Source: CAIVSN01 sp043778375 (GTDB lineage Bacteria; Patescibacteriota; Gracilibacteria; BD1-5; UBA2023). From it: 16,420 nucleotides of DNA. Below are positions 8,189 to 16,420 of the stretch, one piece after another; the stretch's first letter is position 1; every line of letters begins with the position of its first letter. The notes below the pieces were generated by a model, which saw nothing but the letters and a program-made list of their open reading frames with translations, was not told where the DNA came from and ran no database searches. The stretch spans positions 1 through 16,420 of the forward strand of contig JAYWGH010000056.1 of assembly GCA_043778375.1 (NCBI GenBank). The letters are read 5' to 3'. The position numbers were made by a program, and so were the translations under genes.

Positions 8189-8216
8189 AGTGTAGAGAAA
8201 AATGAGTGGAATTCAA
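8189..8216 (-). promoter_or_regulatory. Predicted promoter of tmRNA
   Basis: On the minus strand TTGAAT (8216-8211) and TACACT (8194-8189) are 16 nt apart, predicting a start near 8182. That gives a precursor with about 30 extra 5' nucleotides, to be trimmed by RNase P at 8151. Confidence 0.5.
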
Positions 8217-8327
8217 GAAAACTCCCACAACCAGCCGACCGAGAAATATGGGCAAAGTTTTTTTATAAATCAATTGCACAACGCAGAGGATAGTGTAGGC
8301 TTTATAAGTTAGATTTTATTCATACAA

Positions 8328-9185
8328 ATGCCCAAACTCTCGAGTATTTCTCTCGCCCTCCTCTGTAGTATTATTATTGGGGTATTTTGTGGGACGGTAC
8401 AGGCTGATGAGAGCACTCCAAAGATCATTGTAACAAGCTCTCAGCCAAGTGGGAAATACTCGGGACCCATACGAGTCGAGCTCACGGCAAGCGACCCCCA
8501 GGCGCAAATATGGTATACTTGTCGGCGCAATGGGACTCCTGCAGATCTCATAAAGTATGTGAATGTCATTACCCTGGATACATCCTGTGCGCTCGTATAT
8601 TTTGGATATGTGACAACGCAGCTCGAGAGTCGCATCGAGCGATCTGACTACACTATCCTCTACTCGGACGCGATCGAGCTCGAGACGCGCGGCGACTCTC
8701 TCGCACTCGTCAACACGAGTACTGGGACTATTGATATTGGAGGATGGGAGGTGATTTCGGGCTCAGGGTCCAGGAGCATAGCTCCGGGCACAACCATACT
8801 CCCGAGCGGTCGGTACGACCTCGGGCGAGTAGACCCTGCGGTCTACGAGCTGCGGAGCCCAGAGGGCTATGCGAAGAGTGTGGCGAGCATCATTAGACCT
8901 CCAGCGCCCAAATTAGTAGCTAGTATACCTGTAGTAAAAGTACCTATTCTAGAAATACCTCCTGTCTCTCCACCCAAAATAGAGAGCCCAATTCCTCCAG
9001 TTGAGATTTCCCCTATCCCAGAGGTCATTCTTGCCCCCTCTCCTATTCTAAAGACCGACTTCATAAAGGCGTCCTCTCTCGAGGCATCTACTGATCAAAA
9101 GTATCTATTTCTCTCTGCACTTCTGGGGATTATTCTCATTTCTCTGATCATACGAGGATACAGATATATCAAAAGTGAGAGATAA
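8328..9185 (+). CDS. Secreted, tail-anchored protein with lamin-tail-like domain
   Basis: This 285-residue protein begins with a clear signal peptide (MPKLSSISLALLCSIIIGVF, cleavage probably near residue 27 after VQA). Residues about 30-70 (IIVTSSQPSGKYSGPIRVEL and the strand ending QIWYTC) resemble the beta-sandwich repeat related to chitobiase C-terminal domains. Residues about 115-170 resemble a lamin-tail domain: SLALVNTSTGTIDIGGWEV, then APGTTILPSGRY. A proline-rich stretch (about 190-240) leads to one C-terminal membrane helix (about 260-277) and a basic tail (YRYIKSER), so the protein is probably displayed on the outer face of the cell membrane. No in-frame TGA is present. The next gene starts 46 nt later in the same frame. 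Its role is unknown. Confidence 0.75.
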   Translation: MPKLSSISLALLCSIIIGVFCGTVQADESTPKIIVTSSQPSGKYSGPIRVELTASDPQAQIWYTCRRNGTPADLIKYVNVITLDTSCALVYFGYVTTQLESRIERSDYTILYSDAIELETRGDSLALVNTSTGTIDIGGWEVISGSGSRSIAPGTTILPSGRYDLGRVDPAVYELRSPEGYAKSVASIIRPPAPKLVASIPVVKVPILEIPPVSPPKIESPIPPVEISPIPEVILAPSPILKTDFIKASSLEASTDQKYLFLSALLGIILISLIIRGYRYIKSER

Positions 9186-9230
9186 TCGCAGTTTTTTGCG
9201 TCAAGACTGAAGATAGGATATGCTCAGTCT

Positions 9231-12200
9231 ATGTCCGATCAGAAAAGTACACCAAAGACTGCCCCATCTCTCTCAAACTCTCCAAAAGAAGTAAAAAAAG
9301 AGGGTGGATTAGCTGATATTATTCGTGATCTTTCAAGTACTGACGAGAGACGTCGTCGGGAAGCCCTCTTTCATGTAAATGTAAACCGCTGATCTGACGG
9401 ATCAGCAGAGAAAGCTTTTAAGGCTGAAGTTGCAATTAAACTCGCAAGTATACGTAATACTTGTAAAAGTCCTGCAGACTTTGAAAGATTTGTTGACTCA
9501 GTGATTACCCTCATAAGTGATACTGATAAATCTTTTGCAGATATTCAAAAAACAACTACTTGAAAAATAGAAAAACTTCGATCAGCGTGCCCAAAACCTC
9601 CGAGTACCTACCATCGTATTGCAGATGCTCTTAGAGAAAATACTAATGGATCACTCCGGGGGCCTACCAAAGAGGCGCTCGAAGATATATCAGAACTAAC
9701 TCAAACAGAAGTACAAAATCTTGCACAAACTCTCCTCAATAATCCAAGGAAGATGTGACTCTTTCTCCATGCCTGGGAATCAGGAGATCCAAAATGGAAA
9801 GCACATGTGCAAAAGAACAACCCGAAATCATTTGCAATGCTGGATGCATTTTATGCGAGCTTCTTGGGGACTCTAGGGATAAAAACTGCCGGGAGCCAAG
9901 AGAGGATCATGGAAGTAATGGCTGACCGATCGAAGTCTGAAAGCCGTGAAAAAGTATTTAATGAGAAGTTTGAGGTTGAACGAGCTCAACTTCTTAGAAA
10001 ATTAGAACAAATCGCAAAACTCCAAGCTGGAGCCACTTATTGATTCATAGGGGACTCTTCCAAGGAGAGTATTCTCAAGCATAGAGGCGAGCTTGATAAG
10101 CTCTTACAAATAGAAACATCAATGAGTCCACGGAACGATGATAATACTAAAAAATTAGGGGCCCTCCTCATTGCAATTGATCATATTAGCAGGCTTAAGA
10201 TACGAACACTCACTCTTGCTGCTCAGGAAGATGAGAAAAAACTTATTGAAGCGGCATTTAAAACAGTACAAACAGGGAAGATACATGGTGTTCAGGCGAT
10301 TAATATTTCTACCTCGGAGATTCACTCAACAAGTGATGCACTCACTGGAGCAGTCAATACTACTGTCATCGAAAAAAATAAGATGTCATCTGCTGTTACT
10401 GCCGAGTGAGACCTCCTAAAAACTTTCCAAGATCAGCCAGTAAGTAAGTTTAACTCTGAGAACTTTGCAAATTACCTCTCAATTTTGGATCTTTCTGGAG
10501 AACTCAATCTCGCGAGTCTCGTACAAAAACTCTGAAAAAATAAAGCATATGAGGTATCTCTTCTCTGGCTGAAAGGAGATACTAAGGCTCAAATAAAGCT
10601 ACAGGCTGATAAAAATAGCGGAACTCTGACAAAAACCCGTAATATTTTTAAAGAAATTGTAGGGAAAATGAACGAAGCAGCAGCAAGTAATCCAAAGGAG
10701 GTCGAAGCAGTACTCGAAAAGCATGGCCTAAAAAATAGTAAGGAGATACTTGCGAATATAAGTTCTCCTGACTTCCTACCGCAACTCATTGTAGGACTCG
10801 CATGAGTCGATCCTAAGGCGGATATACTCAAGATTATTCTCGAGATCACAAGTGTAACAAGTGCTACGAATAAGAGTAAGTCTGCTGAGGCGAGTATTGA
10901 TGCCCTGGAGGGGGTGTTTAGTCACAAGACTCCCATACGTGATATGGTAAAGCATGTGGCTCACGGCAGTCTCATGAGTCTCCCCTTGGAGTCCAGAAAG
11001 ATACTCGAGTCTGCAGAGAGCTTTGAAAAACTTCTCACTAAAAGTGATACGAGTCTAGCAGATACGAGAAAAGTATTCGAAGAACTTATAAAAAATAAGC
11101 TTCTCAATTCTAATGAAACAAAAGCTTACCGAGTAATTGAAAAGTATATCGATAGTAAACCTGCCGAAAGACAGCAAGCAATTATAAGCAAAGATACGCA
11201 AGTACAAAAAAGGCTTGTCACAAGCGTACAGACAACTCAGCAGAGTATAAAAACTCAGGAGAAAAAGACTGGGAAAGCACTAACAAACGAGGAGGCTATA
11301 GTCCTCGCAGATAAAGATCTCGCAAAGTCTGGAACAAAAGAAATAATTTTCCTTAAAGGAGCAGCAGACGAATCAAAGCACCAATCGAGCATAAGGGTAA
11401 AAGATTTAAAAGAAGCTTGAATCAATCCCCTTCGTGAGCTTATTGGATTTAATTACACCTGGGAACAAGTAATCGAAAACTCAGCTCTCCATACCAAGTT
11501 TCGTCTTGCATTTAATGCAGTCTCAGAACCATCTGCCGAGCTCATAAAAATGAATGATACAGTACTCGGACTCATGGAAAATGAGCTACTCCGTCGAGCG
11601 AAGGATGGAACAATAAATCAATACCACGAAGATAATCAGAGAGCAGAAGCCATCTGAATATACGAAACTTATAATCCGTACTCCGCATTTTTTACACTAG
11701 AGGATCGAAAGGCTGAGCCAATATACAGAGATAGAACTGATCGATTTACTGATAACAACAGAGGGAATGAATGATACCAAGCAGACACCTTTTCTAATAG
11801 TACAAGTTACACAGCTGAGTTATCCCGGGCAGAGCATATCCCAAACTGAGCTTCAAGTGGGGAAATCTTTTCTCGACTTACTCCAGAACACCCCATAGTA
11901 CTTGGGCAGTATCTCATTTGTGAGAGTAAATCAGGCGCAATAACCCTCATACAAGGAGACGCAAAGCCAATTGAAGTCGATCCAAAGCAGTCTGCTGCTG
12001 CAATAATTCTCGCAAATATCAGCACAAAGCTCGGACTCGACGGATTTGGACCAGTTCTAAAGGAGATGCTCCCTCTCATTGCTCGAGATGATCTCCTTGC
12101 CAAGACTCGCGATGGGAGCTCTGTACGAGAAGAATCCCTCATTATCGCTCGTATCGGGCAAACACTCGGGCTCGATATCAGTGGGGATATGAGTACTCCT

Positions 12201-12404
12201 GAGGCAGTTTTACGCAACATGGATAACGCTCGCAGAAGTCTCCCCCATACACCAAGCTACACTTGGCTCGCTCGGTCATACGGACTCGCATCAGTTGATG
12301 GACAAATGAGCGTATCCGCATTTACCAGTGCATTCAGAAATACAGGATTATCAGAGAGGGCTGCGCTACCTACTACTGAAAAGGTCACAACTCAAATCGC
12401 ATAA
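9231..12404 (+). CDS. Large uncharacterised protein, 1057 aa, eleven UGA-Gly codons
   Basis: One continuous frame from ATG 9231 to TAA 12402-12404 is obtained only if TGA is sense; eleven TGAs (9390, 9561, 9756, 10041, 10407, 10533, 10803, 11418, 11655, 11772, 11847) would otherwise split it into about a dozen pieces. The start is Ser/Pro/Lys-rich (MSDQKSTPKTAPSLSNSPKE); the body is mostly predicted helix, rich in Lys, Glu, Ala and Ser, with coiled-coil-like parts (e.g. EKFEVERAQLLRKLEQIAKL around residues 246-265). A C-terminal part from about residue 890 looks more globular (QYLICESKSGAITL). There is no signal peptide or membrane segment and I recognise no family or catalytic motif. It follows the secreted protein by 46 nt and may share its transcript. 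The frame is certain; a structural or scaffold role is only a guess. Confidence 0.85.
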
Positions 12405-12423
12405 TACTTATTCTGAAAAATAT

Positions 12424-12448
12424 CTATTTTCGCTCGAATAGCATTTTT
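12424..12448 (+). terminator. Weak candidate terminator after the 1057-aa gene
   Basis: CTATT pairs with AATAG around an 8-nt loop and is followed by CATTTTT. The stem is short and AT-rich, so support is limited. Confidence 0.3.
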
Positions 12449-12482
12449 AACGGATTATACTCAGCGAATCCTCATAATACTT

Positions 12483-12510
12483 TTGCAAAAGAGCTCTCTC
12501 CCCCTATACT
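12483..12510 (+). promoter_or_regulatory. Predicted sigma70 promoter of rpoBC
   Basis: TTGCAA (12483-12488), 16 nt and TATACT (12505-12510) predict a start near 12517, about 75 nt before rpoB. A second TATACT at 12456-12461 with TCGAAT 16 nt upstream could be a weaker tandem promoter. Confidence 0.5.
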
Positions 12511-12523
12511 ACTGCTCGTTGCA

Positions 12524-12564
12524 CTCGCGCAAATGATTGTGTACTGGCCGGCGAGGGCCTTTTT
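12524..12564 (+). promoter_or_regulatory. Possible attenuator in the rpoB leader
   Basis: GGCC (12546-12549) pairs with GGCC (12556-12559) and is followed by TTTTT (12560-12564), which looks like a short terminator between promoter and rpoB. The loop GGCGAG can also pair with CTCGC at 12524-12528, which would give a pseudoknot or competing fold. The stem is only 4 bp, so this is suggestive. Confidence 0.35.
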
Positions 12565-12591
12565 ATATTATCTTCTCACCCCCGCTCCGGC

Positions 12592-15500
12592 ATGCCAGCA
12601 AAGAAAGAACCTACTTCAAAAGCTATCAAAAGTAGCATTGTCTCAAAGTCTTCATCTCTTCCTCGCGGGAGCTTTAATGAGGTATACTCCGTTGAGGGGC
12701 GTTACTTTTTTTCAGAGGACAACTCTATTCTCGAGCTTCCAAATCTCATTGAGGTACAACTCGACAGTTACAATGATTTCCTCAAAAACCGTCTCGACCG
12801 ATCATTTCGAGAAACTTTCCCTATTCAAGACTTCTCAGGAGAAAAAATAGATATCTCCTACAAAGGGCTCATGCTCGAAGAGCCAAAGTACTCTATGGCT
12901 GATGCCAAGCGTAAGAATCTCAACTATGAGGCTCCACTCAAAATTCGTCTTGAGATGCTCAACAAAGAGTCGGGTGAGATCAAAGAACAGGATGTTTACA
13001 TGGGAGGTATTCCCCTCATGACCGACAAGGGAACATTTGTAGTAAATGGTATCGAGCGGGTCATCATCAACCAGATCATCCGATCAACTGGTATGTTTTT
13101 TGTACCTGATCAAAAACATGCAGGATACTACGCTATGAAGATTATACCAGCGAAGGGATCATGGTTTGAGATCGAGATCGAAAAACGTGGAGTCATCAAT
13201 GTAAAGATCGACAAGAAGCGTAAGATCCCTGTAACAGTACTCCTGCGAGCTTTTGGAATTGAATCAGACGCTGAGATCCTTGCAGCATTCAAAGGCAACA
13301 AAGAAGCTGTTGCCAATCACATTGGGCCAACAATCGAAAAAGACAAGACAAAATCTCGTATGGAGGCACTTTACGCTATTTATAAGCTTCTAAGACCAGG
13401 AGATCTCGGTACAGACGAGCGAGTTCTTGATCTTTTTAATGCAACATTTCTCGATGTAAAGAGATTTGACCTTGGAGAGGTAGCTCGAATCAAGATTAAC
13501 CGCAAGACTGGACAGAATCTAGAGTATAATGACATCACGAGATTTCTCTCTGGAGAAGATCTTATTATGGGGCTTCAGTACCTCATGGGACTCGTATTTG
13601 AAGAGCCAGGTCATAACTGGGACGATATTGATCACCTCGAAAATCGACGTGTTCGATCTGTTGGAGAACTTGTGTACGATAAAGTGAGGGTCGGTCTCGC
13701 TCGTACTGAGAAGATCGCCAAGGATCGTATGACGATAGTGGATATTTCTGAGGCAACCCCAGGAACATTCATTAACTCTCGACCGATTGTAGCAGTTCTC
13801 AAGGAATTCTTTGGAACTTCACAGCTCTCACAGTTCATGGATCAATCAAATCCACTTTCTGAGCTCGCCCACAAGCGTCGTATTACCGCGCTCGGTACAG
13901 GAGGACTCACTCGAGAGAGAGCGAGTTTTGAGGTACGTGACGTACATCCTACTCAGTACGGACGTATTTGTCCGATTGCAACTCCAGAAGGACCAAATAT
14001 TGGTCTCGTACTCCACCTTGCGAGTTTTGCACGCATAGACCGACACGGATTCATTACGACTCCATTTCGTATCATCTCCCACACAGTTGCAAATGACGGG
14101 AAATCTGCAGTCAATCATATAACTCTCGACGATATAATAGACGCAAAGGGGAAAGTTATCGTCCCTGAAAAAACTCTGATCACTGAGGCGTTAGCAGCTG
14201 CTATTTCTACTGGCATAGCAGACAAGAATATAGAAGTTCGAGGGTATCTCACAGACAGTTATGAGTATTTTGATGCTTATGAAGAAAGATCACTTGTGAT
14301 AGCTGAGGCAAATGCTCCAATTGACGAGTTCGGAAACTTTGCAGATACTCGTATCTCCGCTCGAAAGAACTTTGAGCCATCAAGTGAGTATGTTCGAGAG
14401 ATTACTCATATCGATATGTCCCCAAAGCAGGTCATGTCTGAGTCAACTTCACTCGTCCCATTTATCGAGCATGATGACGCAACACGAGCCGAGATGGGGA
14501 CAAATATGATGAGACAAGCAGTCCCTCTCGTACGACCAGAGGCTCCAGTAGTCGGTACAGGAGCTGAGCGTATGATCGGTGAAGGATCAGGATATGTTAT
14601 CAAGGCAGACGAAGCTGGTGAAGTTATCGGAGTTGACGCACGACATATCACTCTCCTCTCGAAATCTGGGAAAAAGGTGACACACGAGCTACGCACCTTT
14701 GAGCGATCAAACCATGACATGCTCATCAATCAGAAACCGAAAGTATCTACAGGAGACAAGATCGTTGCAGGGCAAATCCTCGCAGACGGTCAGTCTATCG
14801 ACAACGGTGAGCTCGCTCTTGGACGCAATCTCGTTGTAGCGTACATGCCATGGGGAGGATACAATTTTGAGGATGCGATCATTATCTCCTCTCGCATCAT
14901 GCAAGAGGATCACTTCACCTCTGTGCATATCAACGAGTACGTAATGGATGTACGAGAGACCAAGCTCGGCCCTGAGCAAACGACAAATGACATCCCAAAT
15001 GTCTCAAGCACCAAGCTAAAAGACCTTGACATGGATGGTATCATCCGAGTTGGAGCCTTTGTACAGGGGGGAGATATCCTCGTTGGTAAGGTGACTCCAA
15101 AGGGAGAAATCGAGCTCTCACCAGAAGAGCGACTCCTTCGAGCGATCTTTGGAGACAAGTCTAAGGATGTAAAAGACTCTTCACTCGTCATCCCATCAGG
15201 ATCTGGAGGAAAGGTTATCGCCGTCCACAACCTTCGTCGCGAAGATGGAGATAATCTCGCAACTGGAGTATTTAAACAAGTGAAGGTCTATGTCGCACAA
15301 ACTCGTAAGATCGAGGTAGGTGACAAGATGGCTGGACGACACGGAAACAAGGGTATTGTCTCTCGTATTGCCGCAATCGAGGATATGCCATTTCTCGCAG
15401 ACGGAACGCCAGTAGATATTCTTCTCAATCCACTCGGAGTTATCTCTCGTATGAATATCGGGCAAATTCTTGAGGCACACGTTGGTATGGCCGCAAAGAA

Positions 15501-16158
15501 GCTCGGTATCATGGTAGCAACTCCTATCCTCAACGGTATTTCCACGGAGCAGGTAGGTGATCTCATGAAGCAAGCGGGAATGAATCCAGATGGAAAAGTA
15601 CAATTGTTTGACGGACGAACAGGTGAGGCATTTAAGGAGAAGACAATGGTGGGAGTCAAGTACATGCTCAAACTCCATCACCTCGTTGAGGACAAAATAC
15701 ACGCTCGATCGGTAGGACCATACTCTATGGTAACGCAACAACCACTTGGAGGGAAGGCACAAAATGGAGGACAACGACTCGGAGAGATGGAGGTATGGGC
15801 ACTAGAGGGATATGGCGCTGCCAATATCCTCCAAGAGATGCTCACGATCAAGTCTGATGACATCAATGGTCGAGCACAGTCATACGAGGCAATTGTTAAA
15901 CAAAAGCCTATCCGCCGACCAAATATGCCAGAGTCGTTTAACGTACTCTTGCGAGAGCTACAGGCGCTCAATCTCAAGATTGATCTCATGGATAGTGAGG
16001 CACTTGGTATTGAAGAGCGAACACAGTTCGACCGCTACGCTGAACTCGAAAAGCTCGAAGGACAATTTGATGTTGAGGTAGATATCCCAAGCGTCGAGAC
16101 TGCACCTGATGAAACCGATAAGGTGACCACATCGGTCAGTGAAGACGAAAGAGAGTAA
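12592..16158 (+). CDS. rpoB: DNA-directed RNA polymerase subunit beta
   Basis: RpoB forms one half of the RNA polymerase active cleft. The 1188-residue protein is shorter than the 1342 residues of E. coli RpoB, as usual outside Proteobacteria. Landmarks in order: the lobe region with VYMGGIPLMTDKGTFVVNG; the rifampicin region SQLSQFMDQSNPLSE...HKRRITALG (residues about 410-435); TRERASFEVRDVHPTQYGRI; the active-site motif KMAGRHGNKG; and the C-terminal GGKAQNGGQRLGEMEVWALE and MPESFNVLLREL. Threonine 432 stands where E. coli has Ser531 and valine 473 where it has Ile572. The ATG at 12592 has no Shine-Dalgarno motif. Unlike most neighbours it has no in-frame TGA; all its glycines are GGN. It ends in TAA, 54 nt before rpoC. 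Confidence 0.98.
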   Translation: MPAKKEPTSKAIKSSIVSKSSSLPRGSFNEVYSVEGRYFFSEDNSILELPNLIEVQLDSYNDFLKNRLDRSFRETFPIQDFSGEKIDISYKGLMLEEPKYSMADAKRKNLNYEAPLKIRLEMLNKESGEIKEQDVYMGGIPLMTDKGTFVVNGIERVIINQIIRSTGMFFVPDQKHAGYYAMKIIPAKGSWFEIEIEKRGVINVKIDKKRKIPVTVLLRAFGIESDAEILAAFKGNKEAVANHIGPTIEKDKTKSRMEALYAIYKLLRPGDLGTDERVLDLFNATFLDVKRFDLGEVARIKINRKTGQNLEYNDITRFLSGEDLIMGLQYLMGLVFEEPGHNWDDIDHLENRRVRSVGELVYDKVRVGLARTEKIAKDRMTIVDISEATPGTFINSRPIVAVLKEFFGTSQLSQFMDQSNPLSELAHKRRITALGTGGLTRERASFEVRDVHPTQYGRICPIATPEGPNIGLVLHLASFARIDRHGFITTPFRIISHTVANDGKSAVNHITLDDIIDAKGKVIVPEKTLITEALAAAISTGIADKNIEVRGYLTDSYEYFDAYEERSLVIAEANAPIDEFGNFADTRISARKNFEPSSEYVREITHIDMSPKQVMSESTSLVPFIEHDDATRAEMGTNMMRQAVPLVRPEAPVVGTGAERMIGEGSGYVIKADEAGEVIGVDARHITLLSKSGKKVTHELRTFERSNHDMLINQKPKVSTGDKIVAGQILADGQSIDNGELALGRNLVVAYMPWGGYNFEDAIIISSRIMQEDHFTSVHINEYVMDVRETKLGPEQTTNDIPNVSSTKLKDLDMDGIIRVGAFVQGGDILVGKVTPKGEIELSPEERLLRAIFGDKSKDVKDSSLVIPSGSGGKVIAVHNLRREDGDNLATGVFKQVKVYVAQTRKIEVGDKMAGRHGNKGIVSRIAAIEDMPFLADGTPVDILLNPLGVISRMNIGQILEAHVGMAAKKLGIMVATPILNGISTEQVGDLMKQAGMNPDGKVQLFDGRTGEAFKEKTMVGVKYMLKLHHLVEDKIHARSVGPYSMVTQQPLGGKAQNGGQRLGEMEVWALEGYGAANILQEMLTIKSDDINGRAQSYEAIVKQKPIRRPNMPESFNVLLRELQALNLKIDLMDSEALGIEERTQFDRYAELEKLEGQFDVEVDIPSVETAPDETDKVTTSVSEDERE

Positions 16159-16212
16159 TATGAGCCCCTGCTCTAGAAGTATCTAAATATCCTCCAAATT
16201 CTTATTCAAAAT

Positions 16213-16420
16213 ATGTTTCCAACTGATCAAGCCCTCCAAGACGCGTACTCAAACGAACGCGATACAGACTACAACCTTATCGGTAAGCATGCCGGTAAAC
16301 AAGACATCACTCAATGAAAAACCCTCGATAACCTCGCAGGTATCTCTATCGGACTCTCCTCAAAAGAGGAAGTTCGAGCTCTCTCATATGGAGAAGTTCT
16401 CATCTCTGAAACTATCAACT
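16213..16420 (+). CDS. rpoC: DNA-directed RNA polymerase subunit beta', N-terminus (cut by window)
   Basis: From ATG 16213 the frame runs off the window after 69 codons. Residues about 45-69 read ISIGLSSKEEVRALSYGEV and then SETIN, matching the RpoC start around the ISIGLASPEKIRSWSYGEV region of other bacteria. One in-frame TGA (16315-16317) gives Gly at residue 35 (DITQGKTLD), so even this core gene depends on UGA readout. The N-terminal extension ahead of the conserved ISIGL motif is longer than usual (about 45 residues). The upstream sequence (CTTATTCAAAAT) has no Shine-Dalgarno motif. It is probably co-transcribed with rpoB. Confidence 0.93.

Noticed and set aside
9231..12404. Selenocysteine or UGA=Trp as explanation for the many TGAs
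   Set aside because: Multiple TGAs per gene without SECIS-like elements exclude selenocysteine; TGA falls at conserved Gly sites while TGG stays at Trp sites.
15196..15774. Long antisense open frames within rpoB
   Set aside because: They mirror a highly biased coding sequence on the other strand and encode nothing recognisable; rpoB is continuous and conserved here.
1..16420. CRISPR array, insertion sequence or prophage
   Set aside because: I saw no regularly spaced repeats, transposase or integrase motifs, terminal inverted repeats or phage structural genes.

Overview
The window reads as chromosome from a Candidate Phyla Radiation bacterium that translates UGA as glycine (genetic code 25), i.e. 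Absconditabacteria (SR1) or Gracilibacteria (BD1-5). Under the standard code most genes appear broken, but each break is an in-frame TGA where the family has glycine: a P-loop glycine of an ABC-F ATPase, a glycosyltransferase, a PEGA-like protein, a deacetylase, a 1057-residue unknown protein and the start of RpoC. With TGA sensed, every frame runs on to TAA or TAG, and no gene here ends in TGA.

Layout. 1-373: 3' part of msrB (+), closed by a hairpin terminator that works in both directions. 420-1806: AT-richer stretch on the minus strand, holding a decayed gene (450-1020) and an unrecognised 206-residue gene (1107-1727) with its own promoter. 1806-3503: ABC-F ATPase (-). 3504-3839: divergent spacer with a consensus sigma70 promoter and a strongly structured leader or small RNA (+). 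3840-7747: compact three-gene operon (+): processive-type GT2 glycosyltransferase, membrane-anchored PEGA-like protein, and membrane-anchored NodB/CE4 polysaccharide deacetylase, together suggesting synthesis and trimming of a surface polysaccharide. 7711-8151: tmRNA gene (ssrA, -), overlapping the deacetylase 3' end. 8328-9185: secreted, tail-anchored lamin-tail-like protein. 9231-12404: very large cytoplasmic protein of unknown function with 11 UGA codons. 12592-16420: rpoB, then the start of rpoC.

The most notable points are the uneven use of UGA (none in rpoB's 1188 codons, 11 in the 1057-residue unknown), the tmRNA with a non-canonical T-loop, a 23-residue tag and a hairpin inside the tag frame, the lack of a Shine-Dalgarno motif before all gene starts inspected, and the structured divergent leader ahead of the polysaccharide operon.
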